Part shown: positions 1-8,288 of the stretch, one piece after another
Position numbering within the stretch: the first letter of the stretch is position 1
Layout: every line of letters starts with the position of its first letter
IMG/VR virus record: IMGVR_UViG_3300037247_000311
Span: 1-61,863 of that record
Strand: one strand, 5' to 3'
Origin: a virus
DNA: 61,863 nucleotides
Position numbers and translations under genes: made by a program
Notes under the pieces: model-generated
Databases searched by the model: none
Seen by the model: only the letters and a program-made list of their open reading frames with translations
What the model was told of the DNA's origin: nothing

Positions 1-127
1 GCACGTGCATGGCCAAACCGTGCTAGCTCCGATTGCTGGCCAAGAAGGTTGGCCGTCTCCTCAAAAGGAGCAGCTTCCTCATCAGCACGTAGCGCCCTAT
101 CGAGCTGGCTTGTAAACCCTGGTGTCA
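1..127. repeat. Terminal direct repeat, copy 1 (circular closure)
   Basis: The first 127 bases are identical to the last 127 (61737-61863). The repeat lies inside one continuous minus-strand reading frame, so it is best read as the overlap left when a circular or circularly permuted genome is written linearly. Exactly 127 bases is a common assembler k-mer length, which favours an assembly overlap over a real short terminal repeat. Confidence 0.95.
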
Positions 128-257
128 GCCGTGGTGGTGGGGGAGGGGGTACAGGCGTAGGCGTAGGCTCATCTGGAGGGCGAATAATAGACTGTGTTGC
201 CCTGCGCCGTGGCCTAGGGAAGACCGTGCGCCCATCTGGAATAAAGCGGAAAGGCGT
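1..257 (-). CDS. 5' part of junction-spanning virion protein; start codon unclear
   Basis: This is the N-terminal part of the protein encoded at 60095-61863, read through the circular junction. The frame is open from the TAA at 273-275 and codes for a Pro/Arg-rich stretch (TPFRFIPDGRTVFPRPRRR, then a run of prolines), then an Ala/Glu-rich helical part. No ATG, GTG or TTG exists in this frame before 61669. A good SD (TAGGAG at 266-271) lies just upstream of ACT ACT ACG, so a non-standard start such as ACG at 257 would give 632 residues. A base error near the start, or use of the ATG at 61669 (524 residues), are the alternatives. Confidence 0.6.
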
Positions 258-268
258 AGTAGTATCTC

Positions 269-427
269 CTACTTACGTGAACGTCTAGGCTTAAACCCGT
301 GGTCAATCGCCCTCAGAAGACGTGCCTGGCTCTTTGCCTTCTTTTTCGTAGTAGATTTAGCTTTTGTGCCACCTGGCGTACTGACGCGATAACGGCCCTC
401 ATCCGTCTTACGGATTTTAACGGGCAC
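269..427 (-). CDS. Small basic protein (52 aa)
   Basis: A GTG start at 427 overlaps the TAG stop of the upstream gene by one base, a typical coupled junction. The product begins PVKIRKTDEGRYRVSTPGG and carries a Lys-rich middle (KAKSTTKKKAKSQ) and a basic tail (FKPRRSRK). Short proteins with this 'read-out strand plus TKAKSTT...RLLRA' pattern occur in virion operons of other phages, but I know of no assigned function. It sits between two virion genes. Confidence 0.75.
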   Translation of the reverse strand: MPVKIRKTDEGRYRVSTPGGTKAKSTTKKKAKSQARLLRAIDHGFKPRRSRK

Positions 428-735
428 TAGGAGACCTTTGCAACGCCCGTCTCACCTGCGCCAACTCCGGCCTCCTGGGGGGAGAACTTGAAACGGGATG
501 CCTTGTGCTCAACCTCTAGCCACTTCTCAATAGTATCCTTCCCGTGGCCCATGACTCCCATGAGTTCCATCTCTGCATCTACTTCTCGCATGAACTCAAC
601 AGCGTCCGCCCGCGTCGGAAGAGATTTCCCAACAGGCGAATTATCACGGGTGTCAAAGACCTGATACCGTGATCCAACCTTGATAACATCAAAGATGTAG
701 TGGTAGTGTACTCCCTCTGGCTGAGCATGTGCCAT
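427..735 (-). CDS. Hypothetical protein in virion operon (102 aa)
   Basis: ATG at 735 is preceded by AAGGAT. The N-terminal half looks like a small beta-hairpin domain (YHYIFDVIKVGSRYQVFD) followed by a helix; the C-terminus is Gly/Ala-rich. No family recognised. Its position between the terminase-portal block and the internal virion proteins makes a virion or assembly role likely. Confidence 0.75.
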   Translation of the reverse strand: MAHAQPEGVHYHYIFDVIKVGSRYQVFDTRDNSPVGKSLPTRADAVEFMREVDAEMELMGVMGHGKDTIEKWLEVEHKASRFKFSPQEAGVGAGETGVAKVS

Positions 736-736
736 A

Positions 737-1435
737 TTAAAATCCTTCTGGTCTAGCGGCCTGTTGCTGGAAGATTACGTCCTCAGGGCGCATCCCAAAG
801 CTCTGGAGCAGCCCTAAGAGCGACTGCACAATCACGGGACTCGTATGTCGAAAGAAGGCAGGATCGATCTGATTCAGCAGAGGCGCAACACCCCGCTGAA
901 GTTGCCCCAGGCCCGCGATGCTAATAAATGGGTTGTTTTGCACAGCACCGGCAAGAAGCCGTGCAGCTTCGGCAGTTTGGCCAGTACCCACAGCACGACT
1001 TGGATCAGGGCGGATATACTCTAGAGCCCTTGCATACCCCAAACGGTCGTTCCGTCGTAGGTCCTCTAGTTGGAGAAGCGCAGGATCAACACCAGCCGAA
1101 CGCTGAGCAGCCTCCCCCAAGCTCAATGCATTAATCGTAGGGATATTTGTCGTCCCACCAGTCTGTCCAAAGAAACGGCCTACGGTAAAGGGGTTGTCGC
1201 TCGAAATCAGAAACGGGCCATCAGGGCCAAAAGCTGCCGTTGCCGCAATAGGAGTAGCGGGAGTAGGCAATTGCGGAGGAATAGTTGCCAGCGTACGTGC
1301 GCCACCTGGTCTACTAGGCGCCTGCAAACTAGGTGTCTGAGGCAGCTTCCGAGTAAACGGGGATGTGTCAAAGAGCGCAGTACGTGTCTGCGGGTTCTTG
1401 CTCCGTTGTCGTGCAAGAGATGTCGTATGGGGCAT
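737..1435 (-). CDS. Hypothetical virion-operon protein (232 aa)
   Basis: Start ATG overlaps the stop of the upstream gene (TAATG). The first 75 residues are Pro/Thr-rich and look disordered; the rest is mostly helical with several Leu/Gln-rich segments. No family recognised. Together with its two upstream neighbours (1435-2004, 2006-2695), which have similar low-complexity plus helical composition, it may form part of the ejected internal virion set; this is inference from position and composition. Confidence 0.75.
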   Translation of the reverse strand: MPHTTSLARQRSKNPQTRTALFDTSPFTRKLPQTPSLQAPSRPGGARTLATIPPQLPTPATPIAATAAFGPDGPFLISSDNPFTVGRFFGQTGGTTNIPTINALSLGEAAQRSAGVDPALLQLEDLRRNDRLGYARALEYIRPDPSRAVGTGQTAEAARLLAGAVQNNPFISIAGLGQLQRGVAPLLNQIDPAFFRHTSPVIVQSLLGLLQSFGMRPEDVIFQQQAARPEGF

Positions 1436-2004
1436 TAGCGGCGGGCCTCTTGTCTCGCCAGTTGGTCTAGCGCAGGCGACACAGATACCGTATACGGGCC
1501 AAACCGGCCCTGCACAGTCTGGAGCCCACCACGCCTACTCTCATCAAGACTAATAATTCCAGTCTCATTACCTCTCCCCTGTCCTGATGGCAGCCTCACC
1601 CTTGCCCACGGCCTTCCATTCCGACGGAACACGCCTATCACCTTGGCCTGCGGTGGTCCTGTAGCAAACATGCCTGCGTTCTGTAAAAGTTGGCTTGCTA
1701 GATCACCAAAGGCAGCCGGTGCTGGACGCCCCGCCCCGCCAGTACGAGCAAGATCAGTCGCAGGAGCGAGCACGCCCCCACCACCTGCCTGCCCTCCAGC
1801 TCCAAAAGCTGTTAACGCGGGAACAATACTAAAAGGATCACGTTGAACATCTAAGAGCTGCTGAAGCAGGCTCCGCCCAAACTCCTGCCGTGAAAGCTCA
1901 CTCTGAAGGGCGAGACGCTGCGCGTCTAGGTCCAACTGTGCTAAGTTGAACCCGCCAGCAATATTAAACGAACCGCTACCGCCGAAGAGATTAGATAGGG
2001 ACAT
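1435..2004 (-). CDS. Hypothetical virion-operon protein (189 aa)
   Basis: Begins MSLSNLFGGSGSFNIAGG, continues with a predicted helix rich in Leu and Gln, then a Gly/Ala-rich linker (AGGQAGGGGVLAP) and a C-terminal beta-rich part (KVIGVFRRNGRPWARVRL). SD GGAAGAG precedes the ATG. No family recognised; a structural or ejection role is inferred from context only. Confidence 0.75.
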   Translation of the reverse strand: MSLSNLFGGSGSFNIAGGFNLAQLDLDAQRLALQSELSRQEFGRSLLQQLLDVQRDPFSIVPALTAFGAGGQAGGGGVLAPATDLARTGGAGRPAPAAFGDLASQLLQNAGMFATGPPQAKVIGVFRRNGRPWARVRLPSGQGRGNETGIISLDESRRGGLQTVQGRFGPYTVSVSPALDQLARQEARR

Positions 2005-2005
2005 A

Positions 2006-2695
2006 CTATACTCTTCCTATACCTGCAAGCATTTGAGACACTTGCGGTGACACTGGGCCAGGCTGTGCAAGAGCGCCCACGTCAAACTCCTGCTCAACAA
2101 CAGGAGCACCCCCAAATGGTAGACCAAAGGTCTGTGACACTTGTGCAAGAGCCCCTGTAGGCTCCATTCCAGGAAAGAACTCAGTCCCCTTCGGGGTCAG
2201 AAACCCAGCAAGTTGGCGGGCCTGATCAACCGCACTAAGACGCCGCTGATCTGCAATATCTTGGGCAGTGTTAAAGGCTGTTAGGGAGTTAAGGGCGCGG
2301 TCGAGAGTTATCCGACGGGTCGCAAGAGCCTCTTGTGCGAGGTTTGTCCGCTTCTGTTCAGCCAGTTCTGCTTGGAGAAGCGCGAGTTCACCAGGGCGAA
2401 ATTGGGGCGATCCGCCACCTGGGACTCCTTGGCCAAATGTAGGGTCGCGTATATACTGATAGTTACAAGGGCCTCCAGGGTACTCCTGGTTAGGGATTCC
2501 AACAAGCCCAGCAGCACTATAGTCTAGGGGACACTCGCTACCACCGTCTGCTGGATCATCCCCAGTTCCTCTTAGAGCGTCAAGAAACTCCGCCGCAAGA
2601 CCTCTAGGCTGCTCTCCAGAGACCCCCTGGAAGTCAAACGGGCTCCCTCCTTGCAGAAGGGTGTCAGGCGTAATTCCTGTAGGTGGATGAGACAC
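2006..2695 (-). CDS. Hypothetical virion-operon protein (229 aa)
   Basis: GTG start at 2695 with AGGAG five bases upstream. Pro/Gly-rich N-terminal half with a short Cys-containing patch (ECPLDYSAA ... GPCNYQYI), then a long charged helix with likely coiled-coil character around residues 100-160. No family recognised. The 70-base gap upstream (2696-2764) holds a small hairpin (GAGAC-GAAAA-GTCTC) and no gene. Confidence 0.72.
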   Translation of the reverse strand: MSHPPTGITPDTLLQGGSPFDFQGVSGEQPRGLAAEFLDALRGTGDDPADGGSECPLDYSAAGLVGIPNQEYPGGPCNYQYIRDPTFGQGVPGGGSPQFRPGELALLQAELAEQKRTNLAQEALATRRITLDRALNSLTAFNTAQDIADQRRLSAVDQARQLAGFLTPKGTEFFPGMEPTGALAQVSQTFGLPFGGAPVVEQEFDVGALAQPGPVSPQVSQMLAGIGRV

Positions 2696-2764
2696 AGCAA
2701 CTCCTAATTGCCGCGCCTCCAGAGACTTTTCGTCTCACGGCCTACTATCTATAGTTTAACACAA

Positions 2765-3058
2765 TTAGGGGGTCCGGGTCAACTGCCTTGGAATCCCCAG
2801 TCTCTCGGCCTCATGAAGAAGCTCAGCCTGTCCGCCCAAGGTCGGCTGCGATTCCAGCATTTCCTGAAACTCCTCAGTACTAAGTTTCTCAATGTCAGGC
2901 TTAGTCACAGAAGTCTCAAGTGGCCCGTAGCCGTCTGCATAGATAGACGCAACCATGCGGTCAATAAGCTGAGTTACCCCATCAAGGACATTGATGAACC
3001 GATCGTTGATCCACGCACTCGTCATTAGCTCGTTGAATCTCCCGACTTTAGATGGCAT
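2765..3058 (-). CDS. Hypothetical protein following portal (97 aa)
   Basis: Overlaps the 3' end of the portal gene by 11 bases, so probably translationally coupled. Predicted all-helical (RFNELMTSAWINDRFINVLD, then acidic helices). No family recognised. The position just after the portal could fit a head-tail connector or head-completion part, but nothing in the sequence proves that. Confidence 0.72.
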   Translation of the reverse strand: MPSKVGRFNELMTSAWINDRFINVLDGVTQLIDRMVASIYADGYGPLETSVTKPDIEKLSTEEFQEMLESQPTLGGQAELLHEAERLGIPRQLTRTP

Positions 3059-5138
3059 TTGGCAGCGCCTCTACTGGCTCAGGTGATCGTGGGCCAAAAT
3101 CACTCGTACCTTGCACGACCGGCATCCCAACTCCCGGCAGCCTCACCTGATCCTGCGGTTGTCCTGGCGCACCACCTCCGCCTGCTAAGCCCGTTGCGGG
3201 ATCAATTCCCAAATCAAGTGGCAGCTGATCCCCGCCTTCGGCCGGTACCCCCGCCGGTTCGGGATTAATCATTTCCTGAATGCGCCGCTTGCCCTGTGCA
3301 ATAGCTAGTTCAGCAAGGACAGGTTCAAGGGACTCCATTATACGAATAAGCAGCTTACCCTCGAAGACTCTTGCTATCTCCTCTTCGGGGTCTTCCGTAT
3401 CTGACTGCTCTACGACAGTCTGGTAGCTTGCCGTGCCTTGTTCCATCCGCTGCGCCAGTGCTTGCCACTTGGCGTACTTTGTAATAGGCGTCTCAGCGCC
3501 AAGAGCTACAATTATATCAAAGGGTAAATCTGCCATCTCAGGCGTAATCTTAGCAGGATCGGCGACACGAACCTTATCACCCTTGCGTGCATCATCCGGA
3601 AGCGTTGGGATATAAACCGGAATCCCGTGCTTCCGCACAGCGTAGATAATGCCCTTCATGATCGCCGCGAGAGCCTCAGCCCGCACGTTCTGGTACGGCA
3701 CCATCTGGATGTCAGCCTGTGCAACCTGAATCGCTAACCTGTGCCCAGATGTATCCGACGAAGCCTCACCTACCTGAGACTCTGCCATCTGGTAGAGTTC
3801 GGTCTCTGAGAGTAGCCGCGCTTCAGCCTTGTCTATATCCGCGTTAGGGGTCTCAACACGCTTGATCTCACCTGCAATGGTGGGAATAGCACGGTTCTCC
3901 TGGCCTACCTCTGGAGTCTTCTCCTCGTCCGAAGGCAGCATAGGCTGATCCGAAGACACCTTCACGTACGCAGGCGCGAGAGCTTCCTCAATAGACGCAG
4001 ACAGCCGTGCGGTCATCAACACGTTTAGCGCCTGTGCCGTAGACAGAACGCCCTCAATTACTGGCTGATACTTATAGGCTGGATCATCGTCCGTCGTCAC
4101 ATCGCCAGGCACAAGAGCATAGCCCGTAGTATATGGGCCAAATGGATTCGGAAACGAGAAGACAACACCCCGACCGCCTCGGCGCCTAGACCCCTTACGG
4201 AGCTTCGGGTGCTCGATCATAATAAAGATATTGTCTCGTGTACGAACTTCAGTGTAGGACACCGAGGCGCTCACATTACTTGTGGTAAAGAATCGGGAAG
4301 ACCCCGTATCCTGCGCTGGATAGGTACGTGATCCGACAGCCTCGGTTGTTTCTTCGTCTATAAATATCTTACCTGTGTCTTTGTCAAAGCGGAGCCCATA
4401 ATCACTAAAGGCTTCTAAGAGCGGGTTAAGCGCCTTCTCCCCCGTTTCGACCATGATAGCAATACCATCATCGTCCTCATGCCAGTAGCAGTTCAGCGGG
4501 TCTACGGCAATCAACCTAAACGGGGGGAACTCAGCACGGAGCGCGTCATCGGTGACTGCCTTAAAGGCATCCCCATCATTTTCGGTCTTAGATCGAGCAG
4601 CACGAAAAGCAGCACGGGCCTTGTTCCGCTCAGTGGCCCCCTCAATTGCATCATCCTCATCTGCGGCAACAATGTCGTCCAGGTTAAAGTCCTTTAGAGA
4701 CTGCCCGTGATCTGGCAGGAAGTCTACACGGATAATCCCTAGACCGTCTCCCTGCTGGTGCTGTGTGAGCTTCCAGTCGAAGGTAGGATTCCCACGGCTC
4801 ATCCACTTACCAAGGGCCTTGACACCGTTTTCTAGCTCCTGAGCTAACGTCTGTAGACCACCCCCAGAACGAAGGAGGATCACCTCATATTGAGGCTTGT
4901 TAGCAATAAGGCGCTTGGTACGCTTGTGAGCCTCCTGGTTAGGCAACTCGGTCTGATAGACCATAAGGGCCGTATCTTGTACCCTAGAGTTCAGAGGAAG
5001 TGACTCAAGAGCTGGCCCCATTCGACGGTAGCGTATTTCCCGCCGGTTGTCCCAGAGCGTATCACGAGTAATAAAGTCCTTCTTTATCTCGTCTCTGAGT
5101 TTCCAGAGTTCCGTATCGGAGGCGTTCTTTAGAGTCAT
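3048..5138 (-). CDS. Portal protein
   Basis: A 696-residue protein directly downstream of terminase, with the layout expected of a phage portal: helical charged N-terminus (KKDFITRDTLWDNRREIRYR), a conserved-looking early segment (NQEAHKRTKRLIANKPQYEV), a long alpha/beta core, a region of helices with Gln/Ala (TSGHRLAIQVAQADIQMV) that fits the stem/crown part, and a Pro/Gly-rich tail. Portals form the dodecameric ring through which DNA is packaged and ejected. Its length is close to portals of podoviruses. Called from position, size and composition rather than a catalytic motif. Confidence 0.85.
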   Translation of the reverse strand: MTLKNASDTELWKLRDEIKKDFITRDTLWDNRREIRYRRMGPALESLPLNSRVQDTALMVYQTELPNQEAHKRTKRLIANKPQYEVILLRSGGGLQTLAQELENGVKALGKWMSRGNPTFDWKLTQHQQGDGLGIIRVDFLPDHGQSLKDFNLDDIVAADEDDAIEGATERNKARAAFRAARSKTENDGDAFKAVTDDALRAEFPPFRLIAVDPLNCYWHEDDDGIAIMVETGEKALNPLLEAFSDYGLRFDKDTGKIFIDEETTEAVGSRTYPAQDTGSSRFFTTSNVSASVSYTEVRTRDNIFIMIEHPKLRKGSRRRGGRGVVFSFPNPFGPYTTGYALVPGDVTTDDDPAYKYQPVIEGVLSTAQALNVLMTARLSASIEEALAPAYVKVSSDQPMLPSDEEKTPEVGQENRAIPTIAGEIKRVETPNADIDKAEARLLSETELYQMAESQVGEASSDTSGHRLAIQVAQADIQMVPYQNVRAEALAAIMKGIIYAVRKHGIPVYIPTLPDDARKGDKVRVADPAKITPEMADLPFDIIVALGAETPITKYAKWQALAQRMEQGTASYQTVVEQSDTEDPEEEIARVFEGKLLIRIMESLEPVLAELAIAQGKRRIQEMINPEPAGVPAEGGDQLPLDLGIDPATGLAGGGGAPGQPQDQVRLPGVGMPVVQGTSDFGPRSPEPVEALPNAI

Positions 5139-5141
5139 AGT

Positions 5142-5345
5142 TTAGCAGCCGTAGAAGTCCCCATGCGGCGTACGCACCAGAAAAGCCATACATCTATCGC
5201 AGTGGAACTCATGTGCAACATAATCACACTTGCGTACCCCAGGGTGACCAAAAGCCTGATGCCAGCCCCTACGGAGCCACAAGGTAATATTCCTCAGACA
5301 AAAGCCTTGTCGTGTATAGTGTGGCCCAATCTTTACATATGGCAT
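5142..5345 (-). CDS. Small Cys/His protein between terminase and portal
   Basis: 67 residues from the ATG at 5345, chosen because GGAGGGG lies eight bases upstream; an in-frame GTG at 5354 would add three residues. Contains Cys and His pairs (KCDYVAHEFHCDRCMAFL) that could bind zinc. Function unknown; it is co-transcribed with terminase and portal. Confidence 0.7.
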   Translation of the reverse strand: MPYVKIGPHYTRQGFCLRNITLWLRRGWHQAFGHPGVRKCDYVAHEFHCDRCMAFLVRTPHGDFYGC

Positions 5346-5377
5346 TACAAACACCCCTCCACTCTAAGTATAACATA

Positions 5378-7567
5378 TTAGCGCGTAACGATGCCTCCCG
5401 GCCCAATAGCGTACTCTCTCTGGATTCCCCGCCGCCCTGCACCAGAAAACGCGTGTCTCAGCCCATAGCGAGCAGCGTCAGGGGCATGGTCTTCGCCATC
5501 TGAGTCTACGTCCTCTACGTTGTGCTCGTCTACAATGAGCAGCGGAAGCGTCCGCACAAGGTTCACGCAGGTATCAAAAACAAAGAACCTAGGCGGCGAA
5601 CTAACTCTTCCAGTGGGGTCTTCCGTCCAGTCCACCATCTCCCGCATGAGTCGCCAGCCCGGAACACGCTCGTTGTTCCCCTTGAGCACAGGCGCTATGC
5701 CTGCAAAGCCCCTTTTCCAGTCATCGGCCATAGACTCGATCTGTTCTCCCTTTACGTTCACCTTGCTAAAGAGGGACGGATCAAGAACCACCGCACGAAG
5801 AGTCTCAGAGGAGTCTGCTACTACTTGCTTTGCACGATAAATCTGTTCGCTCAGTTTCACGCCTTCCCCATACTGCTCACGGTAGAAGTATGCTACCTGA
5901 GTACCAGGGGGCCTCGCAAACCACAAGGTTGCATGGGGAGCACCATACCCATAGTCATTACAAAGGAACCTATCCCAATCAGGAGGAATATCAAAAGGCT
6001 TCACTACATGAAGCTCCGGACGCCAGCGTACGAAGAACTGGCCCATAAAGACTTCCCAGTCTCCCATTGCAGCGCGATATTCTTCATAGGGAAGTGCTCT
6101 CAGCCGCTCCGTATAGTTTGGGTCAGCCTTCATGAGAGTGTCGTTATCTGTAACCTTAGCAGGGATATATTGACGAGTCATACCGCCTTCAGCTACGGGG
6201 CTTCGCCAGACTTCTCCTGGTTTAGCAGGATCGTACCAACGGGCTTTCACCCAGCCATGTCCACGTCCAAGAGGAGTTGCCCCCGCACGTATACGAGGTC
6301 CCGGCCACCAGGGCTTAGTAGAACGACAACGGCTGGTGAGATACGTGTAGATGAACTGCGTAAAGTGCGTTAGCTCATCTAGGAGGATTGCGTCGAACTC
6401 GGCTGTATCATATGTATTCTGAGACGATAGACCCGATGCAACATAGGTATCACTACTAGACGAAAGGAGTGCCACAGGTCGATCAACGATCTCATCTACG
6501 GCGACAACAACGACTGACTGTGCACGGCTTTGAGGCACAGGAAGAGATTTTCCTAATAGTTTTGCCCACTTATCAAGTAGTCTGGGCGGGCGCGTCTCTA
6601 TAAGAAATCGAATAATCTGATCCATACCAAACAGGCGTACTTGATATGTATTACGGTGAGGAAGACAAGGATCAACTACAGAAATCCTATAACCCCTCTT
6701 AGTAAGCATACTCTTAACTGCACTAAGAAACGAGTTATCCTTCTGTGAGAAAGTTAGCATTGCAGAGCCGCCCGATATTGACAAACACCCGTCTGCATCA
6801 AATGCAGCAGCTAAGAATCCACTCTCATAATCCCGCCCCAAGTCTGTAGGGGGCGCAATCTGCCTAATTGCAACCTTCTCACCTTGCTTTATCCGCTTAT
6901 ATATCTCATCAGTTCGGAGCCAGTGGGGGCCATATCCCCTATCAACAAGCCATTTGTGTTCTGGATTAGCATCAATTGGCTGTCTATCATCAAAGTGTAG
7001 CCGATGTGTTGGCATAGTAACAGTACTATTAGATGTAACTACTGCACGGCTTAATCTACGTCGGCCCCCACGCTTTAGCACATTCCTGTCAAACCCTAGG
7101 ATTTCATCCCCCGCTCTTAGTTTGTCCGCTCTGACCCAACGCAAGTCTGCCGTAAGTATTGGAGTGCCTATTCCCACACACCGGGCGTCTTCGTCTTTCT
7201 CACAAAAGCGGAGGTGGAGAATCGACCCATTCTTAAAGATCAGGTCGTGGGACTTAGATGAGTAATGTGCGATGGAGGCCGGTACTTCCTGCTGGATAGA
7301 GATAATGTGAGTCTCTTCCAGTTGCCGGTAGGACTGACGGAAGAGAACCACCCTCGCACCAGGGTACGTCATACAGTATCGTACGGCCCAAGCACGAAGC
7401 GCGTAGGACTTGCCTCCACCCTTAGCTCCACCATAGAGTACTTCTTCTGCTTCACTCTCCATAAAATTAGATTGGGGGCCAACATGTGTTTGGTAAAGCA
7501 CGCGTTTCTTCTCACCTCCACCACGGCGGATAGCGTGCTGCTGAGCTGAGAGCCTAGCTCTGGGCAT
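5378..7567 (-). CDS. Terminase large subunit, interrupted by an intein
   Basis: 729 residues including a 255-residue intein (residues 130-384), leaving a mature protein of about 474 residues, normal for a terminase large subunit. The N-extein carries Walker A (YGGAKGGGKSYALRA, residues 45-59). Walker B with its acidic pair (FDAILLDELTHF, 391-402) lies just after the intein. The C-terminal half looks like the RNase H-like nuclease domain: acidic residues in DYGYGAPHATLWF, a middle one in VVLDPSLF, and a final cluster near DGEDHAPDAARYGLRH. The enzyme pumps DNA into the procapsid through the portal and cuts the concatemer. The start overlaps the small-subunit gene by 14 bases. Confidence 0.93.
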   Translation of the reverse strand: MPRARLSAQQHAIRRGGGEKKRVLYQTHVGPQSNFMESEAEEVLYGGAKGGGKSYALRAWAVRYCMTYPGARVVLFRQSYRQLEETHIISIQQEVPASIAHYSSKSHDLIFKNGSILHLRFCEKDEDARCVGIGTPILTADLRWVRADKLRAGDEILGFDRNVLKRGGRRRLSRAVVTSNSTVTMPTHRLHFDDRQPIDANPEHKWLVDRGYGPHWLRTDEIYKRIKQGEKVAIRQIAPPTDLGRDYESGFLAAAFDADGCLSISGGSAMLTFSQKDNSFLSAVKSMLTKRGYRISVVDPCLPHRNTYQVRLFGMDQIIRFLIETRPPRLLDKWAKLLGKSLPVPQSRAQSVVVVAVDEIVDRPVALLSSSSDTYVASGLSSQNTYDTAEFDAILLDELTHFTQFIYTYLTSRCRSTKPWWPGPRIRAGATPLGRGHGWVKARWYDPAKPGEVWRSPVAEGGMTRQYIPAKVTDNDTLMKADPNYTERLRALPYEEYRAAMGDWEVFMGQFFVRWRPELHVVKPFDIPPDWDRFLCNDYGYGAPHATLWFARPPGTQVAYFYREQYGEGVKLSEQIYRAKQVVADSSETLRAVVLDPSLFSKVNVKGEQIESMADDWKRGFAGIAPVLKGNNERVPGWRLMREMVDWTEDPTGRVSSPPRFFVFDTCVNLVRTLPLLIVDEHNVEDVDSDGEDHAPDAARYGLRHAFSGAGRRGIQREYAIGPGGIVTR
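6416..7180 (-). other. Intein in terminase large subunit (LAGLIDADG type)
   Basis: Starts at Cys130 (CVGIGTPILTADLRWV; splicing block A) and ends ...DTYVASGLSSQN with Asn384, followed by Thr385 as the +1 nucleophile. Block B is NPEHKWL with its His. A single LAGLIDADG-like motif is visible (SGFLAAAFDADGC, residues 249-261), so the homing endonuclease is small. The usual penultimate His is Gln here. The insertion site lies next to Walker B of the ATPase, a conserved place where inteins commonly sit. The boundaries rejoin exteins as DEDAR-TYDTAEFDAILLDE, a normal terminase sequence. Confidence 0.92.
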
Positions 7568-7967
7568 CTACTTCTTGATACTCTTTGGCTTCTTCTGCTT
7601 CTTCGGATGAGGTAGTCCGTGTTTCGGCATCCATAACTCCATCTACAAGCTGCGGTTTATCGGGTACGCCCGGCAACCAGGGTACGATCTCCAGTGGTCC
7701 GCCCCCCTCCCCTGTCAATTCCTGTCGTTGTGGAACCTTTCCGAGCCCATGCTCAATAAGGAACTCCAATGCCTGACGATCTGGTATCTGCTGATAGATA
7801 CGCGACTCCCCGCTCCGACCGTCCGTCTTCTCCACCCACACGCCTCTGGCAAGCTCTGCAAGCGTACTAATAAACTCCGGAAGATGCTTAATGATCCAGC
7901 TTTCCGTACGGTCAGCAATCTTACGGCGCCGTTTAGGGCTAAGGGCTGCACCCCCTTTATCGAGCAT
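7554..7967 (-). CDS. Putative terminase small subunit
   Basis: 137 residues from the ATG at 7967, which has AGGAAG upstream and overlaps the previous stop (ATGCTCGATAA). Predicted basic N-terminal helical domain (LSPKRRRKIADRTESWIIKH) that could bind DNA, then a helical middle. A stretch GLGKVPQRQELTGEGGGPL resembles the tail found in many small terminase-like DNA-packaging proteins. The C-terminus is very acidic (SSEEAEEAKEYQEVD). Its position directly before the large subunit, with overlapping ends, supports the call. Confidence 0.7.
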   Translation of the reverse strand: MLDKGGAALSPKRRRKIADRTESWIIKHLPEFISTLAELARGVWVEKTDGRSGESRIYQQIPDRQALEFLIEHGLGKVPQRQELTGEGGGPLEIVPWLPGVPDKPQLVDGVMDAETRTTSSEEAEEAKEYQEVDAQS

Positions 7968-8148
7968 CAACCACTTCCTGCTCAAAATCCTCCACCACGC
8001 CAAACTGCACCATCTCCTGCCAAATCATAGAATGCTTTTCCCTAGAAGATGCACGTGGCCAACGGTTCTCCGAATGTCTAATCATCCCCTCCAGCCGCCT
8101 CTGCTCCTGATCCAACCGCCTCTGTAGTAAGACTAAACGAGACAACAC
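7957..8148 (-). CDS. Small charged protein preceding terminase (63 aa)
   Basis: GTG start at 8148 with GAGG close upstream. Helical, Arg/Glu-rich (LVLLQRRLDQEQRRLEGMIR), probably coiled coil. The stop overlaps the start of the small-terminase gene by 11 bases. Function unknown; first clear gene of the terminase transcript. Confidence 0.6.
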   Translation of the reverse strand: MLSRLVLLQRRLDQEQRRLEGMIRHSENRWPRASSREKHSMIWQEMVQFGVVEDFEQEVVDAR

Positions 8149-8149
8149 T

Positions 8150-8243
8150 AGACCTCATAAGAAAGGGTGCTGGGGATTCCGCCCAGGAGGCAAGAGCAAA
8201 ACCCCCAGACTCACAGGCATCGCGCCTATGAGCATGCTTCACC
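8150..8243 (-). other. 5' leader of terminase operon, with hairpin and possible 26-aa ORF
   Basis: Transcribed region between the promoter at 8250-8279 and the first gene. It can form a five-base-pair hairpin (CTGGG-CGGAATC-CCCAG) that looks like a tRNA T-arm but lacks the TTCRANY loop. A 26-codon ORF (8155-8235, ATG preceded by AGAGGTG, product MLIGAMPVSLGVLLLPPGR...) ends five bases before the next start and could be a leader peptide. No other tRNA parts are convincing. Confidence 0.35.
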
Positions 8244-8249
8244 TCTGTT

Positions 8250-8279
8250 ATTATAACACAAGTCTTACCCTCACGTCAA
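8250..8279 (-). promoter_or_regulatory. Minus-strand promoter for terminase-portal genes
   Basis: On the minus strand: TTGACG (8274-8279), 18-base spacer, TATAAT (8250-8255). It carries the conserved box CTAACCTTGACGT found at other minus-strand promoters of this genome. Confidence 0.8.
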
Positions 8280-8288
8280 GGTTAGAGT

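Noticed and set aside
5522-6373. 283-residue plus-strand frame opposite the terminase
   Set aside because: Antisense shadow of the terminase gene without an SD or recognisable motifs.
8155-8243. Possible tRNA because of the T-arm-like hairpin
   Set aside because: Loop lacks TTCRANY and no acceptor, D or anticodon stem fits.
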